Positions 1-6,272 of a stretch of 21,317 bases of DNA are shown here, piece after piece. Within the stretch, counting starts at the first letter, position 1; every line of letters begins with the position of its first letter. The notes beneath the pieces were generated by a model. That model worked only from the letters and a program-made list of their open reading frames with translations, was not told the DNA's origin and searched no databases. The stretch lies in contig JBMNTU010000029.1 of assembly GCA_050945895.1 (NCBI GenBank), forward strand, positions 1 through 21,317, written 5' to 3'. Origin of the DNA: JBMNTU01 sp050945895. Lineage in GTDB: Bacteria; Bacillota; Clostridia; Christensenellales; Christensenellaceae. Both the position numbers and the translations under genes were made by a program.

Positions 1-1226
1 AAAACACGTCGAAGTATGCCCGGCAAGACAAGAACGTATATCAGGAGATTAAGCGCCAAAGCAGGGATGCGGCCAGGCAAATGGCATATATCTATAACAC
101 CAGCCTGTATCCGGCGTACAAGAATACTGAAACCGAATACTACCCAATGGGCGAAGATTTTTTTGCCGGCCTGGTAGAAGCGCTCAAAAACGCCAAACGA
201 TACATATTCCTCGAGTTTTTTATTGTAAAAAAAGGGTACATGTGGGATACCATTTTGGATATCCTGAAGCAAAAGGCAGCGGAAGGCGTGGATGTACGGT
301 TTATGTACGATGATATTGGGTGCATGGACCTGCTTCCGCGATATTATTATAAAACACTGAACAAATATGGAATCCGGTGCTCTGTTTTCAACCGTCTGCG
401 CCCGGTGATCAACTCCATGTTCAACAACCGGGACCACCGGAAGATTGTTGCAATAGACGGGCATACGGCATTTGTATGCGGCGCTAATATTGGCGATGAA
501 TATATTAACAAAAAAGAGCGCTTTGGCACATGGAAAGACAGCGGGCTGAGGCTGAAGGGAGACGGCGCCTGGGGCTTTACACTGATGTTTTCGCAGCTGT
601 GGGACTATACAATGAACGAAACGACCGATCCGCAAACATTGCTGCCGCTGGATGAAGAAATCGAAGGAATCGAATCTGACGGCTATGTACAGCCCTATGC
701 AGACAACCCGGTCGATGATATCCGGCTGGCCGAAAATGTCTACCTGAATATCATCAGCAAGGCGGAACGGTATGTGTTTATTAATACGCCATACCTTATT
801 TTGAATGACAACCTCCGACTGGCGCTGATCGCCGCGGCGGAAAGCGGGGTAGACGTGCGGATCACAACGCCGCATATCCCCGACAAGAAGGTCGTATTTC
901 TGCTGACGAGGGCAAACTATAAACCGCTTCTCGAAGCAGGCGTAAAAATATACGAATACACGCCGGGTTTTATGCATGCGAAGTCGTATGTGTGCGATGA
1001 CCAGTTTGCCGTCATCGGCACAATCAACACAGACTACCGCAGCCTTTTCCTGCATTTCGAATGCGCCGCATTTATGTACGGAACATCTTCCGTAATGGCG
1101 CTCAAACACGACTATATAAAGACGCTTGACGTATGCACACAGGTTACGATGCAAGATGTCCAGCGAACGCCCTGGCACCAAAAAGCGGCGCAATATATAT
1201 TAAAAATTTTTGCGCCGCTTATTTAG
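1..1226 (+). CDS. cls: Cardiolipin synthase (phospholipase D family), 5'-truncated by window edge
   Basis: Membrane phospholipid enzyme that joins two phosphatidylglycerols (or a related donor pair) into cardiolipin. The frame is open from base 3 back to the window edge, so the N-terminus, which normally carries membrane helices, lies outside. Counting from the first internal Met (base 81), two HxK(x)4D phospholipase D motifs are visible: HRKIVAID near residue 119 and HAKSYVCD near residue 289. Each is followed by the usual G(A/T)xN segment (GANIGDEY, GTINTDYRS). Two HKD motifs with this spacing are typical of bacterial Cls. The sequence shows the PLD superfamily directly; cardiolipin synthase is the family-based call. 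It converges on the CDGSH gene with 7 bp between the stop codons. The last codons contain an 11-bp inverted repeat that looks like a terminator. Confidence 0.88.
   Translation, partial: NTSKYARQDKNVYQEIKRQSRDAARQMAYIYNTSLYPAYKNTETEYYPMGEDFFAGLVEALKNAKRYIFLEFFIVKKGYMWDTILDILKQKAAEGVDVRFMYDDIGCMDLLPRYYYKTLNKYGIRCSVFNRLRPVINSMFNNRDHRKIVAIDGHTAFVCGANIGDEYINKKERFGTWKDSGLRLKGDGAWGFTLMFSQLWDYTMNETTDPQTLLPLDEEIEGIESDGYVQPYADNPVDDIRLAENVYLNIISKAERYVFINTPYLILNDNLRLALIAAAESGVDVRITTPHIPDKKVVFLLTRANYKPLLEAGVKIYEYTPGFMHAKSYVCDDQFAVIGTINTDYRSLFLHFECAAFMYGTSSVMALKHDYIKTLDVCTQVTMQDVQRTPWHQKAAQYILKIFAPLI
1183..1220 (-). terminator. Terminator hairpin for the CDGSH gene, inside the end of cls
   Basis: Perfect 11-bp inverted repeat: AAGCGGCGCAA at 1183-1193 and TTGCGCCGCTT at 1210-1220, with a 16-nt AT-rich loop. 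On the - strand the stem runs into TTTTT (complement of A's at 1180-1184), the signature of an intrinsic terminator. On the + strand the stem is followed by TTATTT, a weaker U-tract, so it may serve both genes. It lies wholly within the last 15 codons of the cardiolipin synthase gene. Confidence 0.7.
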
Positions 1227-1233
1227 ATACAAA

Positions 1234-1929
1234 TCAATAATTGTCAAACCCTTTCATATGAGGGCAGTTTAGGTGAGATGAATCGCAGAACGGCTTATTT
1301 TTAGACTCTCCGCACCGGCAAAGGGTCATTCGGTTTCGTATGCGGTATGTTTTTCCGTCGGCACCCTCTACCTGAATACCGCCTTTTACCCACAGCGGGC
1401 CGCGGCACTCCTCGCCAAGGTCCTGAATCGGGTGAATTTCCTGCTCCAAATCCGGCTCATAAAAGGTATGGTCGTGCGGGTTTTCGAGCGTCAGCCGCCC
1501 GGATGGGCAGTTGGCCACCTCTGTAATGGCAAGGTTCAGGCACTCTTCGTCCGCCGACTGTTCTGCCGCGTTCCAGGCGTTTATGCCCCTGTCACAAAAA
1601 CGTCCGGTCGCGCACAACTTTTCTTCGTCGTGCAATATGGCGTTTTTTCCGGAATACTGAACCGTTCCGCTGTCGTCCTTGCCGTGTTTGGCTGTTTCGC
1701 TGCCCTCAAAGCCAATGTGGTTGTGTGTGCCGTCGCAATAGGGCTTATGTTCGGAATGCCCGCAGCGGCATAAATAGCAATTCTGCTCCTTGGGGTATGT
1801 TTTGCCTTTTTCCCATTTTAGAGAGGCGCCCTTGTCTTCCGGATCCGGAAGACTCCTGGCTTGCGAAAGCGGAATAAAACCGGACGCCTCGTAAGGGCCG
1901 TTTTCAATGATCCGAATCTTCTTTTTCAT
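1234..1929 (-). CDS. Two-CDGSH iron-sulfur protein with central (4Fe-4S) domain
   Basis: Predicted soluble iron-sulfur protein of 231 aa; physiological role unknown, probably electron transfer or redox sensing. There are two CDGSH-type cluster sites: C54-x-C56...C65...H69 (CRCGHSEHKPYCDGTH) and C204-x-C206...C215...H219 (CRCGESKNKPFCDSSH). Between them lies a ferredoxin-like cysteine set, C106, C112, C130 and C141 (the last in NCPSGRL), matching the divergent 4Fe-4S mono-cluster family. The start at 1929 is chosen because GCAGGAG lies 7-8 nt upstream and the protein then begins MKKKIRIIENGPY. A longer frame to 2007 has no ribosome binding site and starts with unconserved residues. A plausible promoter (TTGTTT-17-TTTAAT) precedes it. 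It is transcribed alone and converges on cls. Confidence 0.85.
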   Translation of the reverse strand: MKKKIRIIENGPYEASGFIPLSQARSLPDPEDKGASLKWEKGKTYPKEQNCYLCRCGHSEHKPYCDGTHNHIGFEGSETAKHGKDDSGTVQYSGKNAILHDEEKLCATGRFCDRGINAWNAAEQSADEECLNLAITEVANCPSGRLTLENPHDHTFYEPDLEQEIHPIQDLGEECRGPLWVKGGIQVEGADGKTYRIRNRMTLCRCGESKNKPFCDSSHLNCPHMKGFDNY

Positions 1930-1960
1930 TTTTATTCTCCTGCAAGGTTGATACTTTACA

Positions 1961-1989
1961 ATTAAACCTTTTTTATGCCCAGCAAACAA
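1961..1989 (-). promoter_or_regulatory. Candidate promoter of the CDGSH gene
   Basis: On the - strand, TTGTTT (complement of 1984-1989) is separated by 17 bp from TTTAAT (complement of 1961-1966). This predicts a transcription start near 1954 and a leader of about 25 nt carrying the GGAG ribosome binding site. The -35 match is only partial. Confidence 0.4.
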
Positions 1990-2021
1990 TACGACCGCAC
2001 CATACAAAGGCGATTTTTTTC

Positions 2022-2050
2022 TTGCATACTCTTTTTTGATATGGTATCAT
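2022..2050 (+). promoter_or_regulatory. Candidate promoter of tRNA-Asp
   Basis: TTGCAT at 2022-2027, a 17-bp spacer, then TATCAT at 2045-2050. An extended -10 TG lies one base upstream of TATCAT (TGgTATCAT). The expected start near 2057 is about 13 nt before the mature tRNA 5' end, which suits a tRNA gene. Confidence 0.5.
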
Positions 2051-2069
2051 TACTTGCGTACGTTGCAAT

Positions 2070-2146
2070 GGCCTGGTAGTTCAGTTGGTTAGAACGCTAG
2101 CCTGTCACGCTAGAGGTCGAGAGTTCGAGTCTCTTCCAGGTCGCCA
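2070..2146 (+). tRNA. tRNA-Asp (anticodon GTC)
   Basis: A full cloverleaf can be drawn. The acceptor stem is GGCCTGG (2070-2076) with CCAGGTC (2136-2142), including one G-U pair. The D stem is GTTC/GAAC. The anticodon stem is CTAGC (2097-2101) with GCTAG (2109-2113), and the 7-nt loop CTGTCAC holds anticodon GTC at 2104-2106. The T stem is GAGAG/CTCTT with loop TTCGAGT. The discriminator base is G at 2143, as expected for tRNA-Asp, and CCA (2144-2146) is encoded. It is a single tRNA gene, not part of a cluster, with a promoter just upstream and a terminator just downstream. Confidence 0.97.
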
Positions 2147-2162
2147 ACAGAAGAACATCCAA

Positions 2163-2200
2163 AAATAAAAACCGTGTATAACTGTACGCGGTTTTTATTT
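2163..2200 (+). terminator. Rho-independent terminator after tRNA-Asp
   Basis: Inverted repeat AAATAAAAACCGTGTA (2163-2178) and TACGCGGTTTTTATTT (2185-2200) with one G-U pair and a 6-nt loop. The 3' arm itself supplies the T-tract. The A-rich 5' arm makes it potentially bidirectional. Confidence 0.75.
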
Positions 2201-2258
2201 ACCTTTACCGCGTGTTTTGATAAAGTGTTTTATGTGGACTATAAACAAGGAGTTTTAT

Positions 2259-3131
2259 ATGAATAACGATCGTGCAAATGTAGGCTTAGTCCGGCTAAAG
2301 GACGGCAGGAATATGCCTCGGCTGGGGCAGGGGACGTGGCATATGGGCGAGCGCCATACAAAACGAAGCCAGGAGGTTGAGGCGCTCAGATATGGAATAG
2401 AGCTGGGAATGTGCCTAATCGATACGGCGGAAATGTATGCGGAGGGCGGCGCAGAAAAAATCGTCGGAGAGGCAATCGGCGGTTTTGATCGCGAAAAGCT
2501 TTTTCTCGTTTCCAAGGTATACCCGCATCATGCAGGGCGCGGGCATATATTTGCCAGCTGCGAAGCCTCGCTTAAGCGAATGAAAACAGATTATTTGGAT
2601 ATGTATCTTTTGCACTGGCGGGGAAGTATACCGCTTGCCGAAACGGCAGCGTGTATGGAAGAGCTGAAAGCGCAAGGCAAAATACGAGGATGGGGTGTCT
2701 CTAATTTTGATTCGGACGATATTTTGGATTTGCACGCGCAGCCGGGCGGGCAAAATTGCCTGACGGACCAAGTGCTGTATCATCTTGGTTCCCGGGGAAT
2801 CGAGTACGATCTGTTGCCGCTTTTGGAAAATGAAGAGATACCGGTTATGGCATATTGCCCCATAGCAAGCGGAGGCAGGCTTGGCAAGGGACTGCTGGAA
2901 AATGCGGCGGTTAAAACGACAGCGGAAAAGCATAGTGCGACCGCAGCGCAAATTTTGCTGGCGTTTGTGCTGCGGCTGCGCGGCATGGCGGCAATTCCAA
3001 AAGCATCGAAAAAAGCGCATGTGCTCGAAAATGCACAGGCGGCAAACATTGCTTTGGATGCCGAAGATATGGAACGTTTGAATATTGCATATCCCTCTCC
3101 AGCGCATAAAGTGCCGCTGGATATAGAATAA
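2259..3131 (+). CDS. Aldo/keto reductase
   Basis: NAD(P)H-dependent oxidoreductase of 290 aa that reduces carbonyl compounds; the natural substrate cannot be told from sequence. The AKR catalytic tetrad is present: D55 and Y60 in DTAEMYAEGGAE, K86 in LVSKVYP and H119 in YLLHWRG. Further AKR signatures are LGQGTWHMGE near the N-terminus, GVSNFDSDDI, and AIPKASKKAHVLENA in the cofactor-phosphate region near the C-terminus. The start at 2259 is set by AAGGAG at 2247-2252 with 6-nt spacing; an in-frame ATG at 2217 has no ribosome binding site. It is the first gene of a + strand run with the FkbM methyltransferase (19 bp gap) and two membrane proteins. Whether it acts with the methyltransferase is unknown. 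Confidence 0.9.
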   Translation: MNNDRANVGLVRLKDGRNMPRLGQGTWHMGERHTKRSQEVEALRYGIELGMCLIDTAEMYAEGGAEKIVGEAIGGFDREKLFLVSKVYPHHAGRGHIFASCEASLKRMKTDYLDMYLLHWRGSIPLAETAACMEELKAQGKIRGWGVSNFDSDDILDLHAQPGGQNCLTDQVLYHLGSRGIEYDLLPLLENEEIPVMAYCPIASGGRLGKGLLENAAVKTTAEKHSATAAQILLAFVLRLRGMAAIPKASKKAHVLENAQAANIALDAEDMERLNIAYPSPAHKVPLDIE

Positions 3132-3150
3132 CCGAAAGGGAGCAAGCGCA

Positions 3151-4215
3151 ATGGCGAAATTGGATATAAAGGAAAAAAAGTCCTTGTGGGACTATCTGAA
3201 AACCGTAAAAAAACCGGTGGTGTTGTATGGCATGGGGAATGGCGCAGAAAAAATCCATAAAGAGCTCGATAGGATTGGAGTGCGGGTAGACGGCGTATTT
3301 GCCAGCGACGAGTTTGTCAGAGACCAATATTTCTATGACCATAAGGTAATTACCTACAGCGAAGCAAAAAAAAGGTTCCCAGACATGGTGGTCTTAACTG
3401 CGTTTGGGTCGCACAGGGACGAAGTCGTCTCCCGCATTTACGGCATTGCGGAAGAATACGAGCTATATGCGCCCGACGTTCCCGTTTATGGCGATACGCT
3501 ATTTGATGTGGAGTTTTATTGGAAGCACGAAAAAGAGTTAAACAGCGTATATGCCATGCTGGAAGACGATATGTCAAAGCAGGTTTTTTGTGATATACTG
3601 AATTATAAGATCAGTGGAAAATTGTGCTATTTAAGAAGCAGCGAATCAAGCCCGGAAGAGGCAATGCAAGCTGTGCTAAAGCTTGCGGACGACGAAACGT
3701 ATATGGATGTAGGTGCATACAACGGAGACACCATACAGGAGTTTTTGGAGTATGTGTCCGGGTATCGGTACATCTATGCCATAGAGCCGGATAAAAAAAA
3801 TTTTGACAAGCTTTTAAAAAATACAGGGCATCTGCAGTGCATTGAGCACATCCACACAGGGGTAAGCAAGCCGGGCGAAACAACGGGTACAATGACCGGT
3901 TCGGGCAGGGGTGCAGTACGCAGCAATGCGGCAGAAAAAGCAAAAGCAGAATTCGATACGATAGACAATATTCTGCACGGAAGGGAAGCAACATACATCA
4001 AGTACGATATTGAAGGCAGGGAAAAAGAAGCGATTGCCGGTGCACAGAATACAATACTGCGGTACAAACCCAAAATGCTTGTTTCTGCGTACCACAGAAG
4101 TGAAGATGTTTTTACGCTGCCGCTTGCCGTTATGGAAATCAGAAACGATTACAAACTGTATTTCCGGCGCTATCCGTGTATACCAGCCTGGGATATGAAT
4201 TATTATTTTGTTTAA
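3151..4215 (+). CDS. FkbM-family methyltransferase with N-terminal Rossmann-like domain
   Basis: Predicted SAM-dependent O-methyltransferase of 354 aa; FkbM enzymes commonly methylate sugars or polyketide hydroxyls. The C-terminal half has motif I YMDVGAYNGDT (about 186-196), an acidic IEPDKKNFDKL after strand 2, and the FkbM hallmark IKYDIEGREKEAIAGA (about 284-299). The first ~115 residues form a separate domain beginning KKPVVLYGMGNGAEKI, a glycine-rich nucleotide-binding-like loop, as seen in long FkbM proteins of gut Clostridia. The start is supported by AAAGGGAG about 9 nt upstream. It sits 19 bp after the aldo-keto reductase and 26 bp before a membrane protein, so co-transcription is likely. 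The acceptor is unknown, and no glycosyltransferase or polysaccharide gene lies beside it. Confidence 0.85.
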   Translation: MAKLDIKEKKSLWDYLKTVKKPVVLYGMGNGAEKIHKELDRIGVRVDGVFASDEFVRDQYFYDHKVITYSEAKKRFPDMVVLTAFGSHRDEVVSRIYGIAEEYELYAPDVPVYGDTLFDVEFYWKHEKELNSVYAMLEDDMSKQVFCDILNYKISGKLCYLRSSESSPEEAMQAVLKLADDETYMDVGAYNGDTIQEFLEYVSGYRYIYAIEPDKKNFDKLLKNTGHLQCIEHIHTGVSKPGETTGTMTGSGRGAVRSNAAEKAKAEFDTIDNILHGREATYIKYDIEGREKEAIAGAQNTILRYKPKMLVSAYHRSEDVFTLPLAVMEIRNDYKLYFRRYPCIPAWDMNYYFV

Positions 4216-4241
4216 TAAAAATAGATGCAAGGGGAACCAAT

Positions 4242-5216
4242 ATGAACAAAACACTAGGACAGGTCTTTTCATCTGCATGGGCAACTACGACGAAGAATTT
4301 TCTTCCGCTTTTTGTGGGGCAACTTATTTACGCGGGCATTTTTTTCGGTGCGGCGTTATTGTGCATATTGCCGGTTGCGCAAAATCCCTATAGTCCGTTT
4401 GTATTTGTACTAACGATAATGGGCATTATTCTGATATTTGTGTGCGCCATTTTTTTAACACCGCTTTATGCGGGGTTTATGGCTGCTATCATTCATCAGT
4501 ACAATGTAACGGGCGTGGCGACTTCGTTTAAAACGGCATGGGAGCACGCAAAGCGAAATTATACAAAATTCCTTACCACGTTTCTGGTAACGCTGCTCTT
4601 CACATTCATTTTTGCATTTGTGTTAGGGATTATATCTATGCTCATCATGATTCCGGCTGCTTTCTCTGCAGCGTTTTCTGCCAGCTATTCCAGTTTCAGC
4701 GCGCTTACGATGATGTTGTCTATGCTCATTCCGGTTGCCATCGTTGCGGGTGTACTTGGTTTGCTGTTTGGCGTTGGAGTGATTGGAGCAAGATATATTC
4801 CGGAGGTGGAAGGAAAAAGCGCGTTCAAAGCCTTTTTTGCTTCATTCCGGTATGCGTACAATGGAAAATTCTGGCGAAATTTGGGGCATTTTTTGCTTAT
4901 AGCACTCATTATTGGTGCAATTACAGGAACTGTTTCGGCGATTATGAATAATGTGGGCAATGTCAATTTTAGCTATCCTATGAACAGCAGCTACATGGGT
5001 TCATTCGCCTACAGCCAGCCGTTTTCAATGCTGGGGGCGGGCAGCGCTGCCGTAATCAGCCTGGTCACCGCATTGATTTCAATAATCGTATCGTCCGTTG
5101 TAGGGACGTTTCATCAGAGCTTCCTCTACGAGATATATAAAAATGCGCGTTTTTCCAGCGACGTAAAGGATGCAGTCAAGCGTTTGCAGGCGCCGCAGGG
5201 AAGGCTAAACTACTAA
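4242..5216 (+). CDS. Multi-pass membrane protein, paralogue 1 (unknown function)
   Basis: Integral membrane protein of 324 aa with about six hydrophobic helices. I do not recognise a named family with certainty; the layout recalls DUF975-like or GPDPase-membrane-domain proteins. A short amphipathic motif occurs three times, each before hydrophobic stretches: AWATTTKNFLPLF near residue 13, AWEHAKRNYTKFL near 100, and SFRYAYNGKFWRNL near 203, suggesting three repeats of amphipathic helix plus TM pair. A glycine/serine/tyrosine-rich, probably external loop (NFSYPMNSSYMGSF) precedes the last TM segment. The C-terminus is a cytoplasmic-looking basic tail. The start at 4242 is chosen for AGGGGAA about 6 nt upstream; an upstream in-frame ATG lies inside the preceding gene. 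The next gene is a clear paralogue. Confidence 0.8.
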   Translation: MNKTLGQVFSSAWATTTKNFLPLFVGQLIYAGIFFGAALLCILPVAQNPYSPFVFVLTIMGIILIFVCAIFLTPLYAGFMAAIIHQYNVTGVATSFKTAWEHAKRNYTKFLTTFLVTLLFTFIFAFVLGIISMLIMIPAAFSAAFSASYSSFSALTMMLSMLIPVAIVAGVLGLLFGVGVIGARYIPEVEGKSAFKAFFASFRYAYNGKFWRNLGHFLLIALIIGAITGTVSAIMNNVGNVNFSYPMNSSYMGSFAYSQPFSMLGAGSAAVISLVTALISIIVSSVVGTFHQSFLYEIYKNARFSSDVKDAVKRLQAPQGRLNY

Positions 5217-5238
5217 AGAACGCGGCGGGTAGTGCTAG

Positions 5239-6192
5239 ATGGAAAATACCTTTTGGAAGCTATTGGTCTCTGCCGGAAAAACAATCAAAAATAATTTCTT
5301 TCTGCTTTTTTGGCCCCGGTTGATTTTATCGGGAATACTGTACGGATTCAGCCTGGTTATTCAGCTGTTTTTCCTGTTTCCGGCTGCACAAATGAACGAT
5401 TCGGGCATGATATCCGTTTGGTCAGCGCTTTTGTTGGCTGTAAATACGGCAGTATGGCTTTTTATTTCGCCTGTTTTTACAGGGTTCACGGCAGCAGCGC
5501 TAAATCGGTTTCGCATAACAGGCAAAAAGGAAACAGCAGGCGTTTTTTGGGCGCACATGCGGCGAAACTATAAAAAATACCTGCTTACGATGCTTGCTTC
5601 ACTGCCTTTTTCGGTTGCGCTCGGTGTGTTTTTTCGGTGGATTAATACATCAATAGGAATGAACACAGCATTAAAGAGCTCGTTATTTCCAAGCATTTTC
5701 GAGGGCGAGTTTTTTGCGGCGCCTGTTCGTAGCTATAATACCGCTGCCGGAGTTGTTGTGTTGGCCGCAGGTCTGCTATATACCCTCGGCGTTATGGGAA
5801 CGGCGTTCATTCCGGAGTGTGAGGGAAAAAGTGGTTTCGGTGCTTTTTTTGCGTCATTCCGCTATGCATTCCGCGGAAATTTTTTCCGGAACCTCTGGCA
5901 GTTTCTGATTATCGCGGCGTCTGCGGGCGGTGTGCTTTGGCTGTTTGGAAAGGGAATTGCAACAACCGTATTGGCTGGGCTTACGCTTTCGGGCGCCGAT
6001 TTTAGTGAGCAAAGCTGGTTGATTGTGCAAATTGCCGACCTGGTTGTCGGTTTCATTGTATCGGCGGTTATAAGCGTGTTTTACCAAAGTTATATCTATG
6101 AGCTGTACCAAAACGCAAAGCTTTCGGCAGGGGAAAGCAGAACGGATGTGCGGCGCAGCCTGGCAAAGCTGTGGAAGCGGGTGCGGTCATAA
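5239..6192 (+). CDS. Multi-pass membrane protein, paralogue 2 (unknown function)
   Basis: Integral membrane protein of 317 aa, paralogous to the gene just upstream along its whole length. Shared blocks include GKSxFxAFFASFRYAFxGxF (here near residue 195), FTGFTAAALNRFRITG matching YAGFMAAIIHQYNVTG, and a C-terminal FYQSYIYELYQNAK matching FHQSFLYEIYKNAR. The same three amphipathic segments are present (SAGKTIKNNF, WAHMRRNYKKYL, SFRYAFRGNFFRNL). The tail is basic (RRSLAKLWKRVRS). The gap to the previous stop is 22 bp, and the ribosome binding site is poor (GGCGGG rather than AGGAGG), so translation may be coupled or weak. A bidirectional terminator follows. The two proteins may form a hetero-oligomer; that is inference. 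No function can be assigned. Confidence 0.78.
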   Translation: MENTFWKLLVSAGKTIKNNFFLLFWPRLILSGILYGFSLVIQLFFLFPAAQMNDSGMISVWSALLLAVNTAVWLFISPVFTGFTAAALNRFRITGKKETAGVFWAHMRRNYKKYLLTMLASLPFSVALGVFFRWINTSIGMNTALKSSLFPSIFEGEFFAAPVRSYNTAAGVVVLAAGLLYTLGVMGTAFIPECEGKSGFGAFFASFRYAFRGNFFRNLWQFLIIAASAGGVLWLFGKGIATTVLAGLTLSGADFSEQSWLIVQIADLVVGFIVSAVISVFYQSYIYELYQNAKLSAGESRTDVRRSLAKLWKRVRS

Positions 6193-6212
6193 TAATATAT
6201 AAAATGCATTGA

Positions 6213-6251
6213 AAAAAGCGCGAAGCCGCAGTTTTCGGTTTCGCGCTTTTT
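6213..6251. terminator. Bidirectional terminator between the membrane-protein operon and glnN
   Basis: Inverted repeat AAAAAGCGCGAAGCCG (6213-6228) and CGGTTTCGCGCTTTTT (6236-6251) with one G-U pair and a 7-nt loop. The A-run on the left and T-run on the right let it end the + strand operon and the - strand glnN transcript. Confidence 0.88.
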
Positions 6252-6272
6252 GTATGGTCGCCATCGTTTGGC

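Noticed and set aside
2217..2245. TTGATA-17-TATAAA as promoter of the aldo-keto reductase operon
   Set aside because: The hexamers and spacing are good, but the start would fall near 2252, inside the ribosome binding site at 2247-2252, leaving it untranscribed. The true promoter is probably elsewhere, or transcription reads through from tRNA-Asp.
2415..3107. 230-codon - strand open frame opposite the aldo-keto reductase
   Set aside because: Shadow frame; the + strand gene has a full catalytic tetrad and ribosome binding site, while this frame has neither motif nor start signal.
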